A DNA stretch of 64,000 bases, from contig CATNEN010000029.1 in assembly GCA_950097015.1 (NCBI GenBank), positions 2,114,001 to 2,178,000 on the forward strand, written 5' to 3'. Numbering within the stretch: position 1 is the first letter of the stretch; every line of letters starts with the position of its first letter. Below the pieces are notes generated by a model. The model worked only from the letters and a program-made list of their open reading frames with translations, was not told the origin of the DNA and searched no databases. This DNA comes from Macrostomum hystrix (lineage: Eukaryota > Platyhelminthes > Macrostomidae). Position numbers and translations under genes: made by a program. Below are positions 31,951 to 43,215 of the stretch, in pieces.

Positions 31951-32885
31951 ACGATTCCTAGGAAGATTCTAGCTACGATTCCTAGGAAGATTCTAGCTAC
32001 GATTCCTAGGAAGATTCTAGCTACCATTCCTAGGAAGATTCTAGCTACGATTCCTAGGAAGATTCTAGCTACGATTCCTAGAAAGATTCTAGCTACGATT
32101 CCTAGGAAGATTCTAGCTACGATTCCTAGGAAGATTCTAGCTACGATTCCTAGAAAGATTCTAGCTACGATTCCTAGAAGTATTCTAGCTACGATTCCTA
32201 GGAAGATTCTAGCTACGATTCCTAGGAAGATTCTAGCTACGATTCCTAGGAAGATTCTAGCTACGATTCCTAGAAGTATTCTAGCTACGATTCCTAGGAA
32301 GATTCTAGCTACGATTCCTAGGAAGATTCTAGCTACGATTCCAAGGAAGCTTCTAGCTACGATTCCGAGAAAGTATCCAGCTACGATTTCTACGAATATT
32401 CTTAGAAATTAATAATAATAAGAAAATTAAGAACATCTTTGAAGATTCTAGCTACGATTCATAAACAATTTTAGCTACAATTTCTAGAAAATTCTAGCTT
32501 CGATTCCAAAAGTTACAGTGGCGATTCATACTAATATTCTAGCTACGATTCTTAAGATATTCTTGCTACGACTCCTAGGAAGACTCTAGCTACGATTCTT
32601 GAGATATTCCTGCTACGACTCCTAAGAAGATTCTAGCTACCATTCCTAGGAAGATTCCAGCTACCATTCCTAGGAAGATTCCAGCTACCATTCCTAGGAA
32701 GATTCCAGCTACCATTCCTAGGAAGATTCTAGATACGATTCCTAGTAAGATTCTAGCTACGATTTCTAGGAAGCTTCTAGCTACGATTCCTAGGAAGATT
32801 CTAGCTACGATTCTTAGGAAGCTTCTAGCTACGATTCCTAGGAAGATTCTAGCTACGATTCCTAGGAAGATTCCTATTTCGATTC
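31951..32885 (+). repeat. 24-bp tandem array with palindromic CCTAGG core
   Basis: 31951-32400 has about 19 regular copies of a unit containing ctacgattcctaggaagatt. 32440-32885 has more diverged copies of the same unit, with a degenerate bridge between. Because 24 is a multiple of 3, reading frames stay open for 150-170 codons on either strand. The translated octapeptide (TIPRKILA type) has no gene-like features. Confidence 0.95.
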
Positions 32886-33218
32886 CTGAAGAAATCTCGT
32901 TTCTGTCTTGGCGAAAAGCGCAATTTTCCAGCACCAATAACAATAAAGATAATGATACGGACGTCATTATCTTGCAGTTGCGGGGAATCATTCAATCACG
33001 CCAGCAGCGCGTGATCCTATGAAAGAAATCTGCGAAGCACTCCTTCTACGCTTATCAGATCTTCAAAGGTCATGCATGAGGCCCAAAAAATAACAATAAA
33101 TAATGGTACAGAAGCGTTGATTGTGGGTGTAATTGTACTTGTTACCCACTTTATCTTCCTTGTAGGATCTTACGGCCTTCGATCATAATTCTTAGGCGCT
33201 GCCAATGCTCTCGTAGCC

Positions 33219-33250
33219 GCATCAGCAGCAGCAGCAGCAGCAGCAGCAGC
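33219..33250 (+). repeat. (CAG)n run
   Basis: Ten or so cag units between gcatcag and ctgtaac. It lies in two short overlapping minus-strand ORFs with no recognisable domain. Confidence 0.9.
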
Positions 33251-33703
33251 TGTAACATTCCTAAATTTCGATGGGAACATCGTGTTAAATCCGGAAGAAG
33301 TTTTTTGCGCACGATCAAGATTATTCCCAGCGGTTGATATCCCGCCATAAATCACCCCCCTCTTTTCCCATTGAATCCCAATAAGCGAACAATGCCAATT
33401 GTCGATGGGAAAAGCATTGCACTTGAATTAGTTAGCTTCGATTTGTACTTTTTTAATACGATCATTCAGTTCTTCAGTTCTTGATGCGAATAATTGTTGT
33501 ATTGACAATACAAAACGAATCTTAAACCACTGTAAAGTCACTTTCTTGAAGGTTATTGACAGATTTCTATTTTTGCGGGATTTAAGAAACCACTTTCCCG
33601 GATATATTCCGGGCTAAAACAGTTTTAACAAAGTACATAGCATACACTTCAAGTAAAGACTTCCTTTGTAGACTTAATGCCAGTGCAATAAATTTACCCC
33701 CAA

Positions 33704-34940
33704 TTAATTGTTGATGGTTGCATTACAGTCCTTGAAGTTGAAATTGGTCACCTGGCCTCGGCCCGTACGCTGAACGACAGTCTCTAGATTTTTTCCATCC
33801 AAAATTGGACTGCATTTTTCGATTTGGACATCAGACGTTCGTTTGTAGCATCGCAGTGCAGTTAGACTTCGATGTCCTGTTCTCTCCATGATGAGCTGTT
33901 CATCCACGTTTGCCTGGTACAAGCGGGTGGCACATTTTGCACGCAGGCTGTGATTAGTCACTCGTCCAATGATTCCTGCCTCGGTGCACATTTCGTTCAT
34001 GAATCCGCATAGCTTGTTTTTGCCAATAAGCCTATTCGCAAACCACTTAACACCGGGCTTGGCCAACGGTTGCAAATAGAAACGGGTCGCTCCTGCTGGA
34101 CGCTTGGGTAAAAACTCTTCAAATAGTCTCACATGGCCCCTAGTTGAATTGGTAGACTCAATGTGGACAACCACCTTTGGTTTAATTCTTGTGTGACTGG
34201 CCAACCCACCAGCGTTGGTCCTTGAAACGGTATACCAAGCAACGTTTCTCGTCTCTAATCTCAATTGACAGTTGGCCGATTGTCATAGCGCTGTGCTCCT
34301 CCCCTCCTCTAAGGGCAAAATGTAACCCATTTAGATAGAAACGTGTCCTGAGTAACTTCTTCGGAGTATCATTGCCCAGCACATTGGTCCACAGCTTCTC
34401 TTCGTCGGTGTCAGTGATCACACGCGCACTCTTACTCGCCAGACCTCTTCCCTCCCTAGCACCAATTTTCATAGCAGCGTCAAGACTCTCCCTGACAAGA
34501 CGAAACTGCTCACCTCGGAAAAAGTCGACGTGTCGAACGGAACAGATCGTTTGTTGCAACCCGCAGACAAGAGACACTTGCATTCCCGGCGGGTATTTAG
34601 AGCCATCTAGACGCACAGCTCCATGGATGAACTGTGGAACCAACTGGTTGATGGAGACGTCGTCCAACTCATCAACAGACACGGTGCATGGAATCCTAGC
34701 AGTGTGAAGCCAACGAGTGAAAACAGCCAACTTGATGGTGTTTACAGCCTTTGTACTCTCATTAAGAGCTTTCACTGCATCTAGGGCCTCGCATTCACGA
34801 ACAGCTCTCACTGCAGCTTGAACAGAGTATGGATCACGAAAATCTAAACCTTCAATCAGAATCTCTTCCAAGTCGCGCTCGGGGATACAATTTGGGTCAT
34901 AATCGCCGCAGAAATCTTCCAGGATTTATTAAGACTCGCT
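33704..34940 (-). pseudogene. Crypton-type tyrosine recombinase (DUF3504-like), frameshifted
   Basis: Two overlapping frames, 34182-34871 and 33704-34264, form one protein with a frame change near 34220-34240. The tetrad of tyrosine recombinases is visible: Arg in HFALRGGEEH, His and Arg in NHSLRAKCATRLY, the second His in ERTGHRSLTALR, and the nucleophile in CYKR. SRTNAGGL, then IKPKVVVHIE and FYLQPLAKPG, match the conserved Crypton/ZMYM/QRICH1-type region. Upstream, the reading IPERDLEEILIEGLDF continues to about 34940, where another frame break precedes a possible ATG. Two breaks suggest a decayed element, though sequencing error is possible for either. It is alone, with no host-gene exons around it, so a transposon copy is more likely than a domesticated gene. 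Confidence 0.82.
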
Positions 34941-35100
34941 CTTCCATTTGTTCTTCCTCAATGGACGTAATTTTTCTTTCGCTTCTTCGCTCAAGTTTCT
35001 ATTTTATAACATACATGTACTTTTACCATAGACATCGCTAGACGTGGCTCCGGGATTTATATGCATGCATCGCGCAAAATTAAAGTAGTTTAAATATGTT

Positions 35101-35185
35101 ATTCTATGGGTTTTTCGGTCGGTATTTCACTTAAATTTAAACTTTCACTTCATTTAAATACATACCGACCTCAAAACCATAGAAT
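35101..35185. repeat. Imperfect hairpin, about 28-bp arms
   Basis: attctatgggtttttcggtc continues to ggtat on the left. On the right cataccgacctcaaaaccat runs to agaat, its imperfect inverse complement, with about 30 AT-rich bases between. It could be a tiny MITE or an element end. It lies about 230 bases from the Crypton relic's 5' side. Confidence 0.7.
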
Positions 35186-35539
35186 ATCGTATACAAAACT
35201 AGCTTAAGATTTGCATAACCTACCCGAGTTTAGTGGCCTAATTCAAAACCAGCAAAAAATAGAAAACTAAATAATGAAATTGAACAAGCAGGCCATTGCT
35301 TTAAAAACCAGTCAAGCGTTTTTTGTGCGCTATAGAGAATCGTTTCAAACAATAAAACAGATTCCATTGTGTTGGCAGCTGAACTGTTCTACAGAACACA
35401 ATCAGGGAACAACAGACAAGGCTGCTAGGAAAATAGGCCGAACTCTTCAGCCAGGGCAGTGACAAAATTTGTTGTTAAAAAATGACTGGAACTGGTATGA
35501 CTCTGGTCTGGTAAAAATGATACAACAATCACTCTGGAG

Positions 35540-37853
35540 GGAGGGAATGGCAGTCCAGTATCTGGGACTGTTTGGAGGGAGGAAGGGAATGGCAGTCCAG
35601 TATCTGGGACTGTTTGGAGGGAGGAAGGGAATGGCAGTCCAGTATCTGGGACTGTCTGGAGGGAGGAAGGGAATGGTAGTCCAGTATCTGGGACTGTTTG
35701 GAGGGAGGGAGGGAATGGCAGTCCAGTATCTGGGACTGTTTGGAGGGAGGAAGGGAATGGCAGTCCAGTATCTGGGACTGTTTGGATGGAGGAAGGGAAT
35801 GGCAGTCCAGTATCTGGGACTGTTTGGAGGGAGGTAGGGAATGGCAGTCCAGTATCTGGGACTGTTTGGAGGGAGGAAGGGAATGGCAGTCCAGTATCTG
35901 GGACTGTTTGGAGGGAGGAAGGGAATGGCAGTCCAGTATCTGGGACTGTTTGGAGGGAGGGAGGGAATGGCAGTCCAGTATCTGGGACTATTTGGATGGA
36001 GGGAGGGAATGGCAGTCCAGTATCTGGGACTGTTTGGAGGGAGGAAGGGAATGGCAGTCCAGTATCTGGGACTGTTTGGATGATGGAGGGAATGGCAGTC
36101 CAGTATCTGGGACTGTTTGGAGGGAGGGAGGGAATGGCAGTCCAGTATCTGGGACTGTTTGGAGGGAGGGAGGGAATGGTAGTCCAGTATCTGGGACTGT
36201 TTGGAGGGAGGGAGGGAATGGTAGTCCAGTATCTGGGGCTGTTTGGAGGGAGGGAATGGCAGTCCAGTATCTGGGGCTGTTTGGAGGGAGGGAATGGCAG
36301 TCCAGTATCTGGGGCTGTTTGGAGGGAGGTAGGGAATGGCAGTCCAGTATCTGGGACTGTTTGGAGGGAGGTAGGGAATGGCAGTCCAGTATCTGGGACT
36401 GTTTGGATGATGGAGGGAATGGCAGTCCAGTATCTGGGGCTGTTTGGAGGGAGGTAGGGAATGGCAGTCCAGTATCTGGGACTGTTTGGAGGGAGGGAGG
36501 GAATGGCAGTCCAGTATCTGGGGCTGTTTGGATGATGGAGGGAATGGCAGTCCAGTATCTGGGACTGTTTGGAGGGAGGAAGGGAATGGCAGTCCAGTAT
36601 CTGGGACTGTTTGGAGGGAGGTAGGGAATGGCAGTCCAGTATCTGGGACTGTTTGGAGGGAGGGAGGGAATGGTAGTCCAGTATCTGGGGCTGTTTGGAT
36701 GGAGGAAGGGAATGGCAGTCCAGTATCTGGGACTGTTTGGAGGGAGGGAGGGAATGGCAGTCCAGTATCTGGGACTGTTTGGATGATGGAGGGAATGGCA
36801 GTCCAGTATCTGGGGCTGTTTGGAGGAAGGGAATGGCAGTCCAGTATCTGGGACTGTTTGGAGGGAGGTAGGGAATGGCAGTCCAGTATCTGGGACTGTT
36901 TGGAGGGAGGTAGGGAATGGCAGTCCAGTATCTGGGACTGTTTGGAGGGAGGAAGGGAATGGCAGTCCAGTATCTGGGACTGTTTGGAGGGAGGGAGGGA
37001 ATGGCAGTCCAGTATCTGGGACTATTTGGATGGAGGGAGGGAATGGCAGTCCAGTATCTGGGACTGTTTGGAGGGAGGAAGGGAATGGCAGTCCAGTATC
37101 TGGGACTGTTTGGATGATGGAGGGAATGGCAGTCCAGTATCTGGGACTGTTTGGAGGGAGGGAGGGAATGGCAGTCCAGTATCTGGGACTGTTTGGATGG
37201 AGGAAGGGAATGGCAGTCCAGTATCTGGGACTGTTTGGAGGGAGGAAGGGAATGGTAGTCCAGTATCTGGGACTGTTTGGAGGGAGGAAGGGAATGGCAG
37301 TCCAGTATCTGGGACTGTCTGGAGGGAGGAAGGGAATGGCAGTCCAGTATCTGGGACTGTTTGGAGGGAGGAAGGGAATGGCAGTCCAGTATCTGGGACT
37401 GTTTGGAGGGAGGAAGGGAATGGTAGTCCAGTATCTGGGACTGTTTGGAGGGAGGAAGGGAATGGCAGTCCAGTATCTGGGACTGTTTGGAGGGAGGGAG
37501 GGAATGGCAGTCCAGTATCTGGGACTGTTTGGAGGGAGGTAGGGAATGGCAGTCCAGTATCTGGGACTGTTTGGAGGGAGGAAGGGAATGGCAGTCCAGT
37601 ATCTGGGGCTGTTTGGAGGGAGGAAGGGATTGGCAGTCCAGTATCTGGGACTGTTTGGAGGGAGGAAGGGAATGGCAGTCCAGTATCTGGGGCTGTTTGG
37701 ATGATGGAGGGAATGGCAGTCCAGTATCTGGGACTGTTTGGATGATGGAGGGAATGGCAGTCCAGTATCTGGGACTGTTTGGATGATGGAGGGAATGGCA
37801 GTCCAGTATCTGGGACTGTTTAAAGGGAGGAAGAGAATGGCAGTCCAGTATCA
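35540..37853 (+). repeat. 42-bp tandem array (2.3 kb)
   Basis: About 57 copies of a unit near 42 bp containing ggcagtccagtatctgggac followed by tgtttggagggagg. Shortened 38-39-bp copies (ttggatgatggaggg) are interspersed. A 42-bp unit is 14 codons, so frames of up to 433 codons stay open. These are artefacts: the text is pure repeat with no start or splice context. Large internal blocks are duplicated, e.g. 35900-36100 resembles 36940-37140. Confidence 0.97.
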
Positions 37854-37999
37854 GAAGTAGTCCTTACTGTAACTGAGTTTGCGAAAACCAAACACGAAAT
37901 CTATAAATAAGCAGAACAGATAGGAGAAGAATACTAGCATTTAGACACAAACGAAGCGAAACAAGACAGACAGAAAGATAAACGATTTTGGTCGGAAAT

Positions 38000-38515
38000 T
38001 ACCGTCTCTTTGGATAGGGGATTCCCGTATTTTCGGATCGGGGATTCTCGTATTTTTGGATCGGGGATTGCCGCCTCTTCGGGTATTACCTTCTCTTTGG
38101 ATCGGGAATTCATGTCTCTTTGGATCGGGGATTCCCGTCTCTATTGATCGGGGATTCCCGTCTCTTTGAATAAGGAATTCCCTTTTCTTTGGATCAGGGA
38201 TTCCCGTCTCTTTGAATTAGGTTTCCCGTCCCTTTAGATCGGGAATTCCCATATTTTTGTATCGAGGATTAACGTCTCTTAGGGTCAGGAATTACCACCT
38301 CTTTGGATCGGGGATTCCCGTCTCTTTGGATCGGGGATTCCCGTCTCTATGAATCAGGGATTCACGTTTCTTTGAATAAGGAATTCCCTTTTCTTTGGAT
38401 CAAGGATTCCCGTCTCTTAGAATAAGGAATTCCCGTCTCTTTTGATTGGGGATTCCCGTCTCTTTGAACTGCGCTTTCCGTCTCTGCGAATGGAATTCCC
38501 GTCTCTTAGAATGGA
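38000..38515 (+). repeat. About 23-bp degenerate tandem array
   Basis: About 22 diverged copies around ggggattcccgtctctttgg plus atc. Older than the neighbouring 42-bp array, judging by its heterogeneity. Confidence 0.9.
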
Positions 38516-38891
38516 ATGTACGCTCGTATATACTTCAGTAAGTATGCAATTTTGTAAGCATCATCCCGTCGGTAAGTTTTTTATCTGGCCATTTTTGCAA
38601 AGTTAGTAGTAGATAATTACATCCCACTTCACTAGTTCGGGGAACTTATCCATAGATAATGACGGGATTTTACCAAATCTTGGCGCCGAAATTCCATTGA
38701 AGCCACTTAACACTCGCTTGAGCATAAAAGGCCGATAGTGTTGTTGAAGCACCCTATAGCCTTAACATTTTCCACCTCCTTAGACGCCAACCTCCTATCT
38801 CCCTCACTGTTTTCATCTGAGAGAATCGCAAGATTTCAGTCCGGCAATCTATAGCTGTTTCGCTGCTATCGTGTTGAAAAGCTGCGCCGCT

Positions 38892-38973
38892 ATTGGCTGC
38901 AGCCACCCCCCCTCACGCCACCGGCCTGCCACCCACGTTCTAACGGGCCGGCCTAGCCAAGCAGTATTTATAC
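38892..38973 (+). promoter_or_regulatory. Candidate promoter of EGF-domain gene: inverted CCAAT and TATA box
   Basis: ATTGG (inverted CCAAT) at 38892-38896 and tatttatac at 38965-38973. A transcription start near 38995-39005 (tttcagctgc) would be about 30 bases downstream of the TATA and leave a 5' UTR near 100 bases before the ATG at 39099. Confidence 0.5.
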
Positions 38974-39098
38974 GGCAGCAAAGCAGTTTCAGCTGCGGCT
39001 TATCTCCGTGTCAGCTTTACTCGCAGCTGTCTCTCTCTAGCTTATTTGCAGGGCTATTCTTCTGTGTATAATCTCAGGATAATTAGAGATCTCCCAGT

Positions 39099-39678
39099 AT
39101 GAGTAGAGCGGCCGCCTCCCTACTGCTAGTGCACATCATGCTGGTGTGCCCGATGGCACTGACGCCCGTCACCAGCATGACCAGAGGCGATGTCGACTCG
39201 GCCCCGAAGCGGGCCGGCTCGGCGCCCTCCGCCGCTCTCATCCAGCAGATCCGGCGCCAAATGGAAGCCAACAAGGACCGCGTCATGAAGATCCTGGAGG
39301 GTCGCGAATGGTACCGCTCCTTCTTGGAGTTGCTGCGGCACGAGCTGAAGAAAAAGGCCGACCACCGCATCGAGGTTGCCAACATCTACATGGGCCTAGC
39401 CGAGTCGCCAAGAACTCGGCGCACCGTTGTCGACGCCGACCGGGACCTCTTCGAAACTCTGGCGGGTCCGCTGCTGCGACGAGCAGCGCGCAGCGTCCCG
39501 GCTCACCATGAGTCCCTCGTTGAAGTCTCCGCCGCGCTCAAGGTGGATGGCAAGGTGTGCCTAAATGTCACTAAGCAGGCCGAGGCAATTAGGATGGGCG
39601 ACTCCAATGAGATCATCAAGGCCGACATCGGCGACACTGAGATCTTGCTCAGTATGAAGGTCACGAAGAAGGGAACAG
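39099..39678 (+). CDS. EGF-domain gene exon 1: signal peptide and unknown N-terminal region
   Basis: ATG in cccagtATG at 39099; donor aacag|gtgaga. GC-rich coding sequence. Helical text such as IQQIRRQMEANKDRVMKILE and REWYRSFLELLRHELKKKAD suggests an alpha-helical propeptide or domain. RTRR and LLRRAARS are potential proprotein-convertase sites. Confidence 0.85.
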
Positions 39679-41165
39679 GTGAGAATGGTCATGGCCTCAC
39701 AATCATGTGACACACGCACACACACACACTTAAACCGCAACTTGCACGCTATGACTTCGTGCGCGCGCTTAGTTACACTGATTGGGCATTGAAAACATTT
39801 TCGAGGGTCAGCATCTTTGAGGGCCAAGGTGTGTTTGGCAACGGTTACTGCCGATTCAGCTAGATACTTATCAGCGTGGCGATCTTGTTTAAAATTTCTG
39901 AACCCAGCCTCTGCACTGCCACTGCACCAATGGCCTTTCTTGTATTCAAATCGGCTATTCACTCACTGAAACCCACTGCCGCTTCAGATGATGCTGCAGA
40001 GCCGCCACTGCCGCCACCGCCGCCGCCTTCGCCGTCGCATCGGGCGTCGGGAGATGCTCTAGCCGGCGGCCCGTCTATCGATACTGAGCGGACGCGACCT
40101 TCGCGGCCGTCAACCGCATCGCCGACAGTTCGGCCAACATCCAACGGAGCAGCCGCCGCAGCCGCCGCCTCTGCCGCTTCGGCCGCCGCTGCGGCAGCAG
40201 CCGCCGCCGCAGAATCGGATGCGGCGGCGCAGGGCAACGCGTCAAGAACTGGCTCCGGTGAGCAGTCCTGGAACGGCGACTATTCAAAACTGCAGACTCA
40301 CTGTGCCGACCGGAACTACTGCCTGTTTGGTGGAACCTGCGTCTACTACGGCATCATCGACATGCCGCTGTGCAAGTGAGTCAGCGGTCTCCCTTCATTT
40401 TAAATTCATGCTGCGCTTTGGTTCCTGACTTTCGCCATCCCTCACCCACCAGTTGCCGCAAGGGTTACAAAGGCAACCGTTGCGAGCTGTACGACATCAA
40501 TGAAGTGCTCAGCACACTTGACAGCGCGCACAAGCGACGCGTCATTGGCAACGGGCCAATTGTGCAGCAGGGCGACCACATGGACGTTCTGAGCGTTGTG
40601 GAGTCAACAGCGTAAGCCACCGCTGCCCTGTGTGTAACCGCAGCGGACCTGTGCACTGCAGGCCCGCCAAAATTTCATGCAGGCGACCCCCAGCCCGCCA
40701 CTTCGCACTTCGCCCTTGCCCCAGCTTTTCATCGTCAATAAACCCTTTGTGTGCCCGCCGACAAAGCATTGATTTATGCCGAGCGAAGCAGCGAATACTG
40801 GCTTGCCGTCTTATTACGGCCCATGAGCCAGATCTGAGACCGATTAGGCGGCATCCCGTGACCCCCCCACACACAGCTTTCGCATCTGATCAATCAATTG
40901 CGCACTTGTTGGTCCGCTGGCCTCTTTAGCTTTGCCCTCTTCGCAGAGGCCATTCAGCCAGTGATTCGCATGAAATCCCAGCATGTGTATGGCTGTGCAA
41001 ATACGTCAGACTAGTCAACATAACTTTCTTTTAACACAATTTTACAACTCGCCTATGGAAGATTATGTTAGTAATTTGTTAAAAATTCGTTCCAATTAAC
41101 GCAGGTTGCTCGGCCTTCGCACGTCAGGCCTGTTTGACAATGACCCAGTGATCTATGAGGACTGA
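39099..41165 (+). CDS. Secreted protein with a single EGF-like domain (ErbB-ligand-like), 4 exons
   Basis: Exons 39099-39678, 39988-40375, 40453-40611 and 41105-41165 join in frame (395 aa). Residues 1 to about 27 are a signal peptide (MSRAAASLLLVHIMLVCPMA). Residues 30-195 are a helical, Arg/Glu-rich region with one Cys that I do not recognise. A Pro/Ser/Thr linker with about twenty Ala residues follows. Around residue 310 an EGF module reads HCADRNYCLFGGTC, then VYYGIIDMPLCNCRKGYKGN and RCELYD; its last three Cys spacings (x10, x1, x8) are those of EGF/neuregulin/TGF-alpha ligands. The tail ends FDNDPVIYED. No membrane segment is seen, so a secreted ligand like Vein is possible; receptor and role are inference. 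AATAAA signals at 41696 and 41710 fit the 3' end. Confidence 0.85.
39988..40375 (+). CDS. EGF-domain gene exon 2: Pro/Ala-rich linker and first half of EGF
   Basis: Acceptor gcttcag|at; donor tgcaa|gtgagt. It encodes PPLPPPPPPSPS, a Ser/Thr/Pro stretch, an Ala-rich run near 40150-40220, then the EGF start through the fourth Cys. The phase-2 end splits the codon between the fourth and fifth Cys. Confidence 0.87.
40453..40611 (+). CDS. EGF-domain gene exon 3: second half of EGF
   Basis: Acceptor cccaccag|ttgc; donor aacagc|gtaagc. It supplies the last two Cys of the EGF (NCRKGYKGNRCE) and a polar tail (VIGNGPIVQQGDHMDVLSV). An intron between Cys4 and Cys5 is common in EGF-family ligand genes. 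Confidence 0.87.
41105..41165 (+). CDS. EGF-domain gene exon 4: C-terminus
   Basis: Acceptor ttaacgcag|g keeps the frame and adds LLGLRTSGLFDNDPVIYED before tga at 41163. It is short but phase-compatible, and the acidic/aromatic end looks like a genuine C-terminus. Confidence 0.7.
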
Positions 41166-41695
41166 GTCGACCCTTGAGTCCCCTCCCCTCCCCTCCCTGT
41201 CTCATGCCGTACCTCCAACAAGCACATTCTAAACACTCCCTCCCTTGTCAAGTGAAGTTGTTCCTTCTGGCCGGCCAATTTTCTGTCGGCTTGCATTTTT
41301 GCTGCACCAAAAAAACACAATTAGTTTCGAGAACATGTTACTCGCTCCTATATAGCTCTTATAAATGTTGTCTGCAATTAGCTATATTAGAATCTGATAA
41401 TTTTCAATTTGAGAACTAAATATTGTCTTTTTCTGTTTTCTGCACAACAATCGTATGTAACTTCCCCTGTACACTTTCGGCATTGAAGCTGCCAGCTTTT
41501 GGTATCCAACAATTTTAAATGAAAAAAGATAAACAAATACGCATTTTTTATTTGTTAATCTCTGCCTTCAATGCCGGAAAATGTTCACGCATGCAGTGTG
41601 TGTGTGTGTGTAAAGTGCAAACGTATGCAAGTGAGTGAGCTATCCAGAGTTCATGTAATTCTTCAAACTGAATGACAGAACTGTTGTCAATTTGT

Positions 41696-41715
41696 AATAA
41701 ATCTTACCTAATAAA
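41696..41715 (+). terminator. Tandem AATAAA poly(A) signals of EGF-domain gene
   Basis: aataaa at 41696-41701 and again at 41710-41715, about 530 bases after the stop codon. Confidence 0.5.
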
Positions 41716-41742
41716 CATTTAAACCAAACTTACGCTGAGAAA

Positions 41743-41940
41743 TTAACTATTTTTAACCTCTGCGGACGCACATATCTCAATGTAATCAGCGCTGTGCCGC
41801 CTCCGCAACCACAACTCTCCTTCATTAGCCGAAATCATCCAACTTCTCATTGCAGAATATACCTGCTGCACATCCCAAAAAACTACCCTAGTTATCAGGC
41901 CATGCAGCTGCTCCAGAATCTGCTGATGCACTGAAAACAT
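41743..41940 (-). CDS. Possible small convergent gene, 65 codons, unrecognised
   Basis: Minus-strand ORF starting MFSVHQQILEQLHGLITR and containing FWDVQQVYSAMRSWMIS and EGELWLRRRHSADYIEI. The start context is ccgcaATGt, and an AATAAA lies on the minus strand at 41547-41552. Its amino-acid composition (W, H, Y, helical pattern) is more protein-like than that of other short ORFs here, but I recognise no family and it may be chance. It might also be one exon, because gag|gttaaa near its end could be a donor. Confidence 0.3.
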   Translation of the reverse strand: MFSVHQQILEQLHGLITRVVFWDVQQVYSAMRSWMISANEGELWLRRRHSADYIEICASAEVKNS

Positions 41941-41949
41941 TGCGGTTTG

Positions 41950-42820
41950 CCGATCCGAGCTTCGAAACTATTTTTTATTAAAAACACGATCAAAGACGTT
42001 GAACAGACAACTGAAACTCAATTGATACTATAAACTGGCCTGTTAAATTGATATTCGTTTGTTAATTTTGTAATTGGTTCTCTTTTCATCTTTTTTTGGC
42101 TCCATCTCTCCCAATCGTTATCTCTCCCAATGACAATAGTTCGGGTCATGCTCTAATGATAACCTATCTATTTTTCTTATCGATGTTAGCACCTGAACAA
42201 CTGCTTATTCTCATCCGCTTTTATTTTTTGTTAATTAATAAAAAATGATAATAGCAAACAAAAATACTACAGCGCAACTGCCTCAGCATCCATTGCCATT
42301 GTGCCCAGTGATGAAGTCTCATTCGTTATATACACATACATAAATATATGAATGCACGACTTATTAATTTTGCCTATCGAATTCGTTATCAAAGCAATAT
42401 TCCCAACGTCCCAAAATTATCTTACCAATCCTGCCCACTCATTTTCTGAATGCGCGCATTTTTCATTTCTCACAGAACGCAACACAGTTAAAAACTGATC
42501 AGAGAACAGAATATTTCACCTTGGATTAGCCTACTTGCGCGATTGACAATTGAAAAATGTGAGCACCTATTTTGAATTCGCGCCGAAATCTAATAACGAT
42601 GATCAGACTGATAATTGTCGTTATTCAAATTTAGGCTAGAAAAAAAAATAGTTAAAAATTAGTTCCACAGAGTTTGGTGTTGAAAATATCGAAACTTTGC
42701 TCTCTACTTGGATTCTATAGTTTTGGTTTCCATAGCCACTTTGTTGCTATGCCATCACTTAAGATTGCACGTAAAAGTCGCAGCGCAAAAACTCTAGAAA
42801 AATATTTTAGACAAAATATT
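41950..42820. other. AT-rich intergenic stretch
   Basis: No supported gene, array or SINE found on either strand. Confidence 0.5.
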
Positions 42821-42826
42821 AGACAA

Positions 42827-43215
42827 AGGAGGAGTGGGGATGGGATAGAAAGTAGGCAAGCGAGTGAGGATTGGGGATGGGATAGAAAGCAGACAAGCGA
42901 GTGAGGATTGGGGATGGGATAGAAAGTAGACAAGCGAGTGAGGATTGGGGGATGGGATAGAAAGTAGACAAGCGAGTGAGGATTGGGGGATGGGATAGAA
43001 AGTAGACAAGCGAGTGAGGATTGGGGATGGGATAGAAAGCAGACAAGCGAGTGAGGATTGGGGATGGGATAGAAAGTAGACAAGCGAGTGAGGATTGGGG
43101 GATGGGATAGAAAGTAGGCAAGCGAGTGAGGATTGGGGATGGGATAGAAAGTAGACAAGCGAGTGAGGATTGGGGATGGGATAGAAAGAAAACAAGCGAG
43201 TGAGGATTGGGGATG
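42827..43215 (+). repeat. 37/38-bp tandem array
   Basis: About 10 copies containing gggatgggatagaaagtaga and caagcgagtgaggattgggg. The unit is 37 or 38 bp depending on an extra G. Homogeneous, hence probably young. Confidence 0.95.

Noticed and set aside
33151-33355. Overlapping minus ORFs with poly-Leu/poly-Ala
   Set aside because: Driven by the CAG run at 33219; no further domain or conserved context.
35540-37853. Open frames of 240-433 codons (GNGSPVSGTVWREE-type repeats)
   Set aside because: They consist entirely of the 42-bp minisatellite, which keeps frame because 42 is divisible by 3. Overlapping frames are equally open and there is no flanking exon context.
39561-39962. 133-codon minus-strand ORF
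   Set aside because: Shadow of the EGF-domain gene exon 1 and intron on the opposite strand.
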